Shown piece by piece: positions 1-7,855 of a DNA stretch of 64,000 nt. The stretch spans positions 1 through 64,000 of the forward strand of contig JANYDA010000034.1 of assembly GCA_025360005.1 (NCBI GenBank), given 5' to 3'. The stretch comes from Fibrobacteria bacterium. Its GTDB lineage: Bacteria > Fibrobacterota > Fibrobacteria > UBA11236. The translations under genes were made by a program, and so were the position numbers. The notes beneath the pieces were generated by a model. The model saw only the letters and a list, made by a program, of their open reading frames with translations, was not told the DNA's origin and did no database searches. The stretch's first letter is position 1, and every line of letters begins with the position of its first letter.

Positions 1-2
1 AA

Positions 3-254
3 GGGAACGGGGACTGCTGCGGTGATAAGCCTGCGTTGCTTGACGTATTCCACGGGCAGATGGAATCAATTCTGGGAAAAGGTGGACCAGTATGGATTGT
101 CCATGGTAGCGTGAATGTTACATCAGATCGAGATCACACCCATTGGAACAATGACCACGAAAAAGAAATAAGTAAATTTAAATGGCTTTTCGATATTGGT
201 GCCATTGACTTCAATGAATACAAAGCAAAAGAAAAAGAATCACTCTCGCGATAA
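3..254 (+). CDS. SHOCT-like C-terminal domain protein, 5' end cut by the window
   Basis: The frame is open from the first bases of the window to a TAA at 252-254, so this is the C-terminal part of a gene that begins upstream; an internal TTG at 36 is the first possible start seen. The last 30 residues (EISKFKWLFDIGAIDFNEYK and on to a KEKESL ending) fit the short C-terminal SHOCT pattern: leucine-rich helix, 'G.I...E', then a Lys/Glu helix. SHOCT domains sit at the end of many unrelated proteins, often oligomerising, so the main function cannot be told. Base composition is clearly lower in GC than the genes after 650. Confidence 0.5.
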   Translation, partial: GNGDCCGDKPALLDVFHGQMESILGKGGPVWIVHGSVNVTSDRDHTHWNNDHEKEISKFKWLFDIGAIDFNEYKAKEKESLSR

Positions 255-648
255 GAGCCCGCCTTTTTTCGCAGTACAGTGTAACATCGCACAACAACTA
301 AAATGGTGCCAACATTGAAGTGCAGTGCGCGCCGTATAACAAACGAGTCTAGCAGATAAAGTGTGGCCGTCATGGGTTTTGCTCGGTCGGTCGGAAGGCG
401 GGTGGGTAGAGCAGGAGATACGGTAACGTTAAAATCCATCGCTGGATAGGAATGGATTTCCACCTAGCAGAGACAAAGCCCTGGTGAAAGCGTTTTCCAG
501 GAGAGAACATCCGTTGCGTGTTTGGCGGCTACGGTGATGCCGACGTGGCATTTTTGCGGCCCCGAGTGCTGGATTGACAAAGCGAGCTATTGGAAATGGA
601 CTTTTAATTTCCTAAGCTGAATTTATCCATTTGGGGAAGGGGCATACC
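255..648. other. Intergenic stretch without a convincing gene
   Basis: About 390 bases with no supported coding region on either strand. The open frames here lack ribosome binding sites and family resemblance. It contains mixed-composition DNA and a weak integron-site-like pair of ends (334-340 and 428-434) that I rejected. The 3' end supplies the Shine-Dalgarno of the next gene (GGGGAAGGGG at 633-642). Confidence 0.5.
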
Positions 649-1869
649 GTGTTGGAGTTTAAAGTGGGAAAAGGCTTGGTGCTGGGCGCCTTGTTGGTGG
701 GAGGATTGGCTCAATTCGCCCAATCGCAGATTCCGGTCCCTTTAGCACGCGAAAGAATCGTGACAATCGGTGGCCAACCGAAAAGGCTGACCTCGAAGCT
801 TACCAAATTAAGGAAGGTGTTGGTTCCCGAATTCTTTTTCGGATATAACCATAATATCGGCAGGCCGGAAGTCGATCGACTGCTCAATGTAATTGCGGTC
901 ACGGATAGCATCCAGTTCACCTTCGTGTCGGATGTGAATAATTTCGACGCGGCGACTTTCAGCCAATATTCCGCCATCGTATTCAATAATGTGAGTTCCA
1001 TAAATGGCAGCGGATTGGGGTCTTCCAAGCAAAACGCTATCCAAAGCTATGTCGAGGGCGGCGGTGGCGTGATATTGCTGCATGCCACAGGGGACGGAAA
1101 GGGTAGCGGTTGGCCATGGTTCAACAGCACCTTGCATCCCACCCAATTTGCCGGTGAGTCGCAAACGGGCCAAACCACGCGGGTTTATCAGCCGGAATCG
1201 GATGCCAATTGGAATAAGGTATTGCCCGCGTCCTCCACCGTACATCCCATTATGGAGAGCATCCCGCACGATACCCTGATCGCTGAAGAGTTTCCGGGCT
1301 ATGGAGGCAGCATTAAGGACAAGGTTCCTTCCGCGGAAGTCCTGTTCAACGTAGATGACAACTATGCCGGATTCAATTGCGGATCGGGTTGCGATAAATC
1401 GAATCCTTGGCCGCATTCTTTGGGTTGGACTTTCAAAATCAAAAAAGGGACCATGGTGTTCGCCGGATTCGGGCATGATGCGGGTGCGGCCACGACTTGG
1501 GGCAGGCCCAATCCCCTGGATCAAAGAGGCCCCTATTACGAACGTTTGTTAAGGCAGTCTTTGTATTGGGCGGCAGGGTATGACACCACAGCCGCCACCA
1601 CCGGGTTGTTAAAGGGGAAAGCGGAGGATTACCGCTTCCGCCAATACGGCGTGGCCTTCGACGATAGGAAGATGAGCGTATTGTTCACTGAATCCGGGCC
1701 GCATAGCGTATCCTTGATCGATATGCGCGGCCACGTTTGGTTGACGGAGCATGCCTCTACCGCAAAGGAGCATATTCTGGATACCAGCAGGCTTCCCTTC
1801 GGCGTTTACATGTTACGTGCTTCCACCCGCAAAGGCGTGCAATCAAAACGCTTTGTAATCGGCGGCTGA
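649..1869 (+). CDS. Secreted ThuA-domain protein with type IX-like C-terminal sorting domain
   Basis: A 406-residue secreted protein. I chose GTG at 649 because a GGGGAAGGGG Shine-Dalgarno lies 6 bases upstream and the N-terminus becomes a clean signal peptide (VGKGLVLGALLVGGLAQFA); a TTG at 631 would lie before it. Residues about 50-310 resemble ThuA-like class I glutamine-amidotransferase folds: 'YSAIVFNN', 'FVEGGGGVILLHA'-type segment, and a late 'H..GW.....GTMVFAGFGHD' block. ThuA domains are common in carbohydrate-related secreted proteins, but the reaction is unknown. The last about 80 residues (VSLIDMRGHVW ... LPFGVYMLRAST ... KRFVI) match the Fibrobacterota/Bacteroidota secretion sorting domain, so export by a type IX-like route is inferred. 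Confidence 0.8.
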   Translation: MLEFKVGKGLVLGALLVGGLAQFAQSQIPVPLARERIVTIGGQPKRLTSKLTKLRKVLVPEFFFGYNHNIGRPEVDRLLNVIAVTDSIQFTFVSDVNNFDAATFSQYSAIVFNNVSSINGSGLGSSKQNAIQSYVEGGGGVILLHATGDGKGSGWPWFNSTLHPTQFAGESQTGQTTRVYQPESDANWNKVLPASSTVHPIMESIPHDTLIAEEFPGYGGSIKDKVPSAEVLFNVDDNYAGFNCGSGCDKSNPWPHSLGWTFKIKKGTMVFAGFGHDAGAATTWGRPNPLDQRGPYYERLLRQSLYWAAGYDTTAATTGLLKGKAEDYRFRQYGVAFDDRKMSVLFTESGPHSVSLIDMRGHVWLTEHASTAKEHILDTSRLPFGVYMLRASTRKGVQSKRFVIGG

Positions 1870-1892
1870 AAGGTGACAATTCGGGTTTGGCC

Positions 1893-3254
1893 GTGAAATT
1901 AATCACGCTGGCACGGCTCCTCACGCTGCCGTTGCTGCTCGTTTGTCTGGGTACGGCGGCCGAAAACATCGTTCTCCACAGCTCGGCCTATAACGACGTG
2001 GGCCAAGTGATGAAGGGGGAAACCCTGGGCGGGGACACCGTTGAAAATCTTTACCTGTCGAGATTCGGGGTCAGTGTCGCCGCTGCCATTATGGTGGATG
2101 AGAAGCTGACTTTGAATATCGGCGCGGGAGGTTTGTTTTGGTACCCCTTTCCCGTTTCCCCGCTCTCCTGGTGGACAAGGCGTTACCAATTCGGCCCTGG
2201 AATATCCGAAGCCTCTTTGCATTACGCCTTTACCCCGGACTTGTCCTTTAAGGCCGGTTTTTTCGGCTATAAATACAATCCTGATGCGCGGAACCTGGGC
2301 GAATACCTGCTTCGGTCGGAAGCTTATCCCGGTTTGGTTTCCACCGGTGGCTGGTCCTTTTTAAACAGCGCCGTGTATCAGTCTTTGGGAATGCAATTGC
2401 AGTGGACGGTTTGGAACGGCTGGTTGACGAATGACCTGTTGCTTTTCAGCGAGATGAACAGGCCGCCTATTTTCGACGTCAGCCCCACTTATGTGGGAAC
2501 GTTGCGATTGGGAAATGCATTCGAGGTCGGCGGCGGCGTGTCCTTGCACCGCCTTCTTCCCGTACATCCCAGTTCGGAATCGCCCCGGGTGGTATGGAAA
2601 ACCATCGGTCAAGGCAACAGCTACTTGATCCCCAATCCGGATTATAATCCAAATGATCCAGCCGGAGCTTCCGCAGCAAATCCCATCTACTTGGAAGACA
2701 CCACTCGCTTTTACTCCTTGCAGGGCGTAAAGGTGATGGCCAGGGCCTCCCTGGATTTCAAAGCCTTTTCCTCCGTGCTAGAGGACGCCTTAGGCCCCAA
2801 GGACATGCGGCTTTACTTTGAAGCGGCGCTCTTGGGAGTGAAAAATTATCCCTACTACTATGAGAAACCTCTTCAACGCATTCCCATGATGGCCGGGTTT
2901 AATTTCCCCACTTTCAAGATGTTGGACCTTTTATCGCTTGAAGTCGAATATTACGCCAACCCCTGGGCCGATAATCAGAAAAATTTTTATTCGAGCGGTC
3001 CGATTCTACCCGTTTGGGTCACCAATAGAACCGCCTTTCAAACAGGCCACGCTCCCGTCTTTCGCGATGATTGGAAATGGTCCATTGAAGCCGCGAGAAC
3101 CCTTTTCCTTGGCCTAACCGTACAAGCCCAGATAGCCAATGATCATATGCGCTTGATCGGCTTGCAAGATGGCGATCCCATCCCTGCCAACTCACCGTTG
3201 ACCCGGTATGGAAATCATTGGTATTACGTGGTTCGGCTGCAATGGGGCATTTGA
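1893..3254 (+). CDS. Outer-membrane beta-barrel-like protein, paralogue of the 4991-6478 gene
   Basis: About 453 residues from GTG 1893; TTG 1887 is an alternative with better spacing from AAGGTGA at 1870-1876. The N-terminus (KLITLARLLTLPLLLVCLG) is a signal peptide. The rest is rich in alternating aromatic/glycine segments and ends in an aromatic strand (YYVVRLQWGI), as outer-membrane barrels do. It shares long blocks with the gene at 4991, including YKYNPDARNLGEYLLRS and the terminal 'WYYVVRLQWGI / WYYLVRLQFGI'. It lies 23 bases after the ThuA gene and 4 bases before the His-rich membrane protein, so co-transcription is likely. No named family is recognised; porin, assembly or anchor roles are all possible. 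Confidence 0.65.
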   Translation: MKLITLARLLTLPLLLVCLGTAAENIVLHSSAYNDVGQVMKGETLGGDTVENLYLSRFGVSVAAAIMVDEKLTLNIGAGGLFWYPFPVSPLSWWTRRYQFGPGISEASLHYAFTPDLSFKAGFFGYKYNPDARNLGEYLLRSEAYPGLVSTGGWSFLNSAVYQSLGMQLQWTVWNGWLTNDLLLFSEMNRPPIFDVSPTYVGTLRLGNAFEVGGGVSLHRLLPVHPSSESPRVVWKTIGQGNSYLIPNPDYNPNDPAGASAANPIYLEDTTRFYSLQGVKVMARASLDFKAFSSVLEDALGPKDMRLYFEAALLGVKNYPYYYEKPLQRIPMMAGFNFPTFKMLDLLSLEVEYYANPWADNQKNFYSSGPILPVWVTNRTAFQTGHAPVFRDDWKWSIEAARTLFLGLTVQAQIANDHMRLIGLQDGDPIPANSPLTRYGNHWYYVVRLQWGI

Positions 3255-3258
3255 ACGC

Positions 3259-4989
3259 ATGACCGCACTAAGGCCGGCATTTACGGATAGGCGATTGTGG
3301 ATCCTGGATCCCGGGCGGGATATGCTGCTGTTCGTCCTGCCCATGGCATGGATTCTCCCTATTATCTGGCTGCTGGGAAACCATTTTGATCTGAATGCCT
3401 TTGGGGTGGTTTTATTGGCGGTTGGCAGCGCCGGCCACCATTTGCCGGGTTTTCTACGCGCTTATACGGATCCGAACCTGTTCCGGCGCTATCGATGGCG
3501 TTTTATCCTGGCCCCCCTGTTTTTCCTAAGCGTGTGTCTGGCCTTTGCCTGGTTCAATCTGCAAAGCCTGAAACTGATTCTGGTTTTATGGGGGATGTGG
3601 CATGGGGCCATGCAGGTCAACGGGTTCCTTCGCATTTACGATTCCAAGGCGGGATCAATCGCCGCCGCAACGGCGTGGTTGGATTGGGCCATGTGTTTGG
3701 CATGGTTCGGCGGCGGAATCCTCCACTCTTCCACCAGGCTGATGGGGCTATTCGCGTACTTCTACGGTTCCGGCGGATCGTTGATTCCACCGGACGGGTT
3801 CCTGGCTTTCCGTTCGGCTTGGGACATTTTCATCTTGGGCGTGACTTTTCTTTTCGCGGTGAATGCTTGGAGGCAATCCCGGCAAGGGCGGCTTTTTAAT
3901 CCCATCAAGCCGGTGATCATGGTTTCCAGCTTTGCGTTTTGGTGGTTCGCCATGGTAAAAGTCGACAACTTGCTACTAGGCTTGGTCCTGTTCGAGATTT
4001 TCCATGATGTCCAGTACAACGCTATGGTCTGGGTTTACAACGGAAAAAGGGTGGCCGGCGGAAGTGCGTCGAGTCCGGTGGAATCCTTTCTTTTCCGGTC
4101 GACCCCGGCCCGCTTGGTCCTCTATATCGGAATTGTCCTGGCTTATGGTTGGCTGGGCGTGGTATTCGATTATGCGACTCCCCAAACCGCCATGACCCAA
4201 GCTTTCGGAAAAGGAGCCATGCCCATTTGGTCAAGCCTATTCATGGTATCCGGCTTTCTCCATTTCTATTTCGATGGGTTTCTTTGGCGGGTCCGCGATC
4301 CTCACTTCCGATCGGGTCTGGGGTTGGCTGGGTCTCCCATTCCTGCCGAGCAGGCCAAAAGGAACAAGCCCGCACGCGAATGGACCCTTTGGTTATTCCC
4401 TGGGTTGAAATGGTCCCTGTTGTTTGTATTGCCTGCGGCCGCGCTGGGATTTACCGAATACCGCGGAAAAATGGCCTCCGAATTGGACCAATACCGGAAC
4501 ATGGCCCTGATTATTCCCGAAAACTGGTACGTGAATTTCGCGCTTGGATCCATGGAGATGGCGAAGGGGGAGTCGGATCCGGCCATTCAGCACCTGGAAC
4601 GGGTGGTAGCGGACAAACCGGATTTCGGCAGCGCGCAGGCAACCTTGGCGGCGCTGTATCTTAAGCAGGGAAATAAGGACTCGGCCGTTGCGCATTATTC
4701 CCGGGCCGCCCTGCTGGATCCAAACGATGAGCAGGTAGGCGGCCTATTGGGGAAATTATTGCTTTCCCAAGGCAAGGTAAATGAGGCTCTCCCCCATTTG
4801 CGTCAAACCGTGGAATGGGATCCGCAGAACAAATACGCCTTGAATAATCTGGGCATCGCCTTGCAAACGCAGGGAAAGATCGGGGAAGCCGCGGAATATT
4901 ATCGCCGCGCGTTCGCGGTGGATCCCCAATTCAGCAGTGCCAAAACCAATTTGGATCAGGCGCAAAAAATCTTGGCCTCCGGGAGATGA
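3259..4989 (+). CDS. Polytopic membrane protein with repeated His motifs and C-terminal TPRs
   Basis: A 576-residue protein starting at ATG 3259, four bases after the preceding stop. Residues about 20-400 form many hydrophobic segments. Within them a pattern recurs: GHHLPGFLRAYTD (H60, H61), WHGAMQVNGFLRIYD (H115), FHDVQYNAMVWVYN (H249) and LHFYFDGFLWRVRD (H335). Each is His, then Asp/Asn/Gly, then 'FL/MV' and Arg/Trp. Histidines in membrane helices suggest a metal- or haem-binding enzyme or a quinone site, but I recognise no named family. Residues about 415-576 form at least three TPRs ('..A.YLKQGNKDSAVAHYSRA...DP'). It is flanked by two paralogous barrel proteins, pointing to a shared envelope function. 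Confidence 0.6.
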   Translation: MTALRPAFTDRRLWILDPGRDMLLFVLPMAWILPIIWLLGNHFDLNAFGVVLLAVGSAGHHLPGFLRAYTDPNLFRRYRWRFILAPLFFLSVCLAFAWFNLQSLKLILVLWGMWHGAMQVNGFLRIYDSKAGSIAAATAWLDWAMCLAWFGGGILHSSTRLMGLFAYFYGSGGSLIPPDGFLAFRSAWDIFILGVTFLFAVNAWRQSRQGRLFNPIKPVIMVSSFAFWWFAMVKVDNLLLGLVLFEIFHDVQYNAMVWVYNGKRVAGGSASSPVESFLFRSTPARLVLYIGIVLAYGWLGVVFDYATPQTAMTQAFGKGAMPIWSSLFMVSGFLHFYFDGFLWRVRDPHFRSGLGLAGSPIPAEQAKRNKPAREWTLWLFPGLKWSLLFVLPAAALGFTEYRGKMASELDQYRNMALIIPENWYVNFALGSMEMAKGESDPAIQHLERVVADKPDFGSAQATLAALYLKQGNKDSAVAHYSRAALLDPNDEQVGGLLGKLLLSQGKVNEALPHLRQTVEWDPQNKYALNNLGIALQTQGKIGEAAEYYRRAFAVDPQFSSAKTNLDQAQKILASGR

Positions 4990-4990
4990 A

Positions 4991-6478
4991 ATGAAAAGCA
5001 TGGTGTTTTTTCTGGCGGCCCTGTTTTCCCTATCCGCTGCCGAGGATGTCGTCACCCTTCCCCTCAAAGTGGATGCTTATGTCGATGCGGGTCAGGTGGT
5101 CAAAGGCTTGCGCGCCGATCCGGGCAATGATTCCAAGACCCTCCCCGTCGGGAATTATTTTTTATCCAATACCGGGATATCCATCCTTTCGCAAACGGTG
5201 GTGAAAGAAAAGCTGCATCTGAATATCGGCGTGGGCGGGTTGTTCTGGTATCCCTTTACCTTTCCATCCACGGTGAATTCACGCCAGATTAAATTCGGCC
5301 CGGGTATTTCCGAGGCGTCCTTCAGGTACGATTTCTCCGAAAACCTTTTCGTGAAATCCGGTTTTTTCGATTATAAGTACAATCCCGATGCGCGCAATCT
5401 CGGGGAATACCTGCTTCGTTCGCAGGCCTATCCCGGTTTCGTTAAAACGGGCGGATGGTCCATCATCAACAGCGCCGCATATCAATCCTTGGGAACGCAA
5501 ATCCGCTGGAATACGTTCGGGGGCGCATGGACCCACGATCTGCTTTTGTTCAGCGAGTTCGAAGAGACGCCGCTTTTCGATATGAGCCCCGCCTACGTGT
5601 CCACGTTGCGCATGGGCACGGTGCTGGAATTGGGCGCAGGAGTTTCCTTCCACCGGCTGCTTGCCATCAAGCCCAGCGAGGATTCCCCCAATTACAGTAC
5701 CAATACCTACGTGGAAGTCCCGAATATGGCGGCCCTGCCGGAAATAGACACGGTGATCGGCGGCCAGGTTTTCCGCCAACATGCCATTGCCGCCGGTTCC
5801 ACCTATAAGGGCATGGAATCCACGCTTACCAAGTACCGGAACGATAGCGGGTCCGTAGTGAAGCTGGCCAATGACGCACAGGGCAATCGAATTTACGTGC
5901 TCGACCAAGATACCATGCGCGCCGGTACCAGGACGCGCTTGACTTATCGGGGAGTCAAATTGATGGGCAGGGCTTCCTTGGATTTCAAACCCTGGTTCGG
6001 CCTTGAGGATAAGCTGGAACCGGGGGATTTGAAACTCTACGGAGAAGTGGCCGTACTGGGGGTGCAAAATCAACCTTACTATTACGACAAGCTCGCCTAT
6101 CGCATGCCCATCATGTTCGGATTCGGTTTCCCGACCTTCAAATGGCTGGATGCCCTTTCCATGGAGGCGGAATATTACCGGAACCCCTGGCCGGACAACC
6201 GGGAAAACGCTTTTCAAAACAGCTTGCCCTTGTGGTTCGTAGACAATGGATTAAGCCCGGGGGAATTCGATGCCGAGGTCGCGCGAAACCACAATTCGGA
6301 CGATTGGAAATGGTCCATCTACGCATCCAAAACCCTGACCAAGGGAATACGGCTTTTAGCCCAGGTCGCCAATGATCACTTGCGCCTGAGGAACGAGTTC
6401 CTGCAGCCCACCTATATTCCGCTTACAAGCGGGGCAAATAATTGGTATTACCTGGTTCGCCTGCAATTCGGAATATGA
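4991..6478 (+). CDS. Outer-membrane beta-barrel-like protein, paralogue of the 1893-3254 gene
   Basis: A 495-residue protein; ATG 4991 follows the previous TGA by one base and has GGGAGATGA just before it. The N-terminus MKSMVFFLAALFSLSAAED is a signal peptide. The body repeats the features of the gene at 1893 (GIGGLFWYPF-type block, YKYNPDARNLGEYLLRS, LLLFSE, LMGRASLDFKP, QPYYYDK, VANDH, terminal WYYLVRLQFGI) with an extra insertion of about 40 residues near residues 240-290. The terminal aromatic strand and Gly/Tyr pattern fit an outer-membrane barrel. It probably arose by duplication around the intervening membrane protein. Exact role unknown. Confidence 0.65.
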   Translation: MKSMVFFLAALFSLSAAEDVVTLPLKVDAYVDAGQVVKGLRADPGNDSKTLPVGNYFLSNTGISILSQTVVKEKLHLNIGVGGLFWYPFTFPSTVNSRQIKFGPGISEASFRYDFSENLFVKSGFFDYKYNPDARNLGEYLLRSQAYPGFVKTGGWSIINSAAYQSLGTQIRWNTFGGAWTHDLLLFSEFEETPLFDMSPAYVSTLRMGTVLELGAGVSFHRLLAIKPSEDSPNYSTNTYVEVPNMAALPEIDTVIGGQVFRQHAIAAGSTYKGMESTLTKYRNDSGSVVKLANDAQGNRIYVLDQDTMRAGTRTRLTYRGVKLMGRASLDFKPWFGLEDKLEPGDLKLYGEVAVLGVQNQPYYYDKLAYRMPIMFGFGFPTFKWLDALSMEAEYYRNPWPDNRENAFQNSLPLWFVDNGLSPGEFDAEVARNHNSDDWKWSIYASKTLTKGIRLLAQVANDHLRLRNEFLQPTYIPLTSGANNWYYLVRLQFGI

Positions 6479-6510
6479 ATGGGCCCAAACAATTCAGAGA
6501 GGGGGATTTT

Positions 6511-7686
6511 ATGAAAAATGTATTCGCTATCATGATTAGTACTTGCGGCATTGTTTCGGCGGTTGCGGCGCAAAGTTGGTTCTCGCAGATCACGGCTTCC
6601 CAAAAAGCCGTTATCCAGCAACAGTCCCTGCGCGGGATTTCCTTCGCCTCCCCGGATTCCGGCGTGGCCGTGGGAACCCAAGGCTTGATCCTGAGAACCG
6701 TGAATGGCGGAGCGGCATGGACTTACAGCTTCGACACCAGCTACACCACTTTAAATGGCGTGAACTGCCCGAGTTCATCCATCTGCTATGCGGTTGGATC
6801 CTATGGAAAAATCATCAAGACCACGGACGCCGGCCAAACCTGGACGCCGCAAACCAGCTTCATCAAAACCGTAGGGTTGTTTTCCGTTGATTGTCCCAGC
6901 ACCACTACCTGTTATATCGGCTACGGTTCTCCCGGCCTATCATCCACCACCTTTTTGAAAACCACCAATGGCGGAACTACTTGGTCCACTCAAAACGCCC
7001 CCAGTTGGGGATATGAGCTCAATGCCATCAACTGCCCTACCGCCACCAATTGCTATGTCGGCGGGGAATCGCGTGCGGTCCGGAAAACTGCGGATGGTTC
7101 CATTTGGACCACGCCTACTTCGCCGCCTGCACCAGCCTCCGCCGCAAGCGCCAATTTACCGATACGCGGAATTTACTGCACGGATGCCTTAACTTGCTAT
7201 GTGGTGGGAGGCGGAGGCATGCTCGCCAAAACCACGGACGGGATGGGTACTTGGACCAGCGAGAATAGCGGCACAAAACTGAGCTTGCGTTCCATTTATT
7301 TTGCGGATGCCTCCACGGGCTACGCTTCGGGAGACAGCGGCGTCATATTGAAAACCACCAATGGGGGATCGGCTTGGACCAAGGAAAACAGCGGAACCAC
7401 AGCCGGCCTGTCGGGCATAGTATTTGCCAGCCCTACCACGGGGTATGCGGTTGGTGAAGGCGGAACCGTGTTAAAATGGGGTACGCCCACCACCTCCATT
7501 TTCCATGCGAACCAATCCCTTCCATCCCGGATCGGAAAGGCCCGGGAAAATACCAGGAATTTTGGTGCTAATGGAAGACTGGTGGCCCCTGCGGGGAAAT
7601 TTGGCAAAGCGCGGACCGATGGGCTTATTAATGGGCCGGGTATCGAATTTGATGGACTCAACATGATCGGAAGCGCACCTTGGTGA
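6511..7686 (+). CDS. Secreted YCF48-type beta-propeller protein
   Basis: A 391-residue protein. ATG 6511 is chosen over ATG 6475 because GAGAGGGGGA precedes it and a signal peptide (KNVFAIMISTCGIVSAVAAQ) follows. It has about seven repeats of the form 'ILKTTNGG..W....SGT...L.GV.F.S...GYAVG..G', the pattern of YCF48/BNR-like propellers; two or three repeats carry Cys pairs (NCPSSSICY, DCPSTTTCY). In YCF48 such propellers assist photosystem II assembly, but in heterotrophs they are generic secreted propellers. The last 60 residues do not resemble the usual sorting domain. Its stop at 7684-7686 lies in the same frame as the broken propeller that follows. Confidence 0.7.
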   Translation: MKNVFAIMISTCGIVSAVAAQSWFSQITASQKAVIQQQSLRGISFASPDSGVAVGTQGLILRTVNGGAAWTYSFDTSYTTLNGVNCPSSSICYAVGSYGKIIKTTDAGQTWTPQTSFIKTVGLFSVDCPSTTTCYIGYGSPGLSSTTFLKTTNGGTTWSTQNAPSWGYELNAINCPTATNCYVGGESRAVRKTADGSIWTTPTSPPAPASAASANLPIRGIYCTDALTCYVVGGGGMLAKTTDGMGTWTSENSGTKLSLRSIYFADASTGYASGDSGVILKTTNGGSAWTKENSGTTAGLSGIVFASPTTGYAVGEGGTVLKWGTPTTSIFHANQSLPSRIGKARENTRNFGANGRLVAPAGKFGKARTDGLINGPGIEFDGLNMIGSAPW

Positions 7687-7714
7687 TTCCTTTTCCCTCA
7701 GGATCCGGAATGGT

Positions 7715-7855
7715 TTAAGGTTTCCAGCTTTTCACGGCAAGGTCGCGAATCGGGATATTCGCGCAGGCACTCCCCAGGGCTTTCGCCGCGTCCTCGCGCT
7801 TGGATTGTTTCGACAAACTATTGGCCCGATTGCCATAGGCCATGGCCGCGGCGGA
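7715..7855 (-). pseudogene. C-terminal fragment of a minus-strand protein abutting a broken propeller
   Basis: On the minus strand a frame runs into a TAA at 7715-7717 and encodes a plausible protein C-terminus: 'AAAMAYGNRANSLSKQSKRE' followed by 'DAAKALGSACANIPIRDLAVKSWKP'. This helical, Ala-rich ending looks like the tail of a TPR-type protein rather than noise, yet going upstream past about 7855 the frame enters the propeller sequence of the other strand. I read this as the remaining 3' end of a gene whose 5' part was lost or replaced at a junction near 7850-7858. Translation may not occur. Confidence 0.4.

Noticed and set aside
334-434. attC-like pair of ends: GTATAAC at 334-340 and GTTAAAA at 428-434, about 100 bases apart, after a small cassette-like gene
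   Set aside because: Both ends deviate from the integron consensus and the inner arms are not convincingly complementary; no integrase or second site is visible.
573-620. TTGACA at about 574 as a possible promoter for the ThuA gene
   Set aside because: No matching -10 box at a normal distance; only TTTTAATT much further on.
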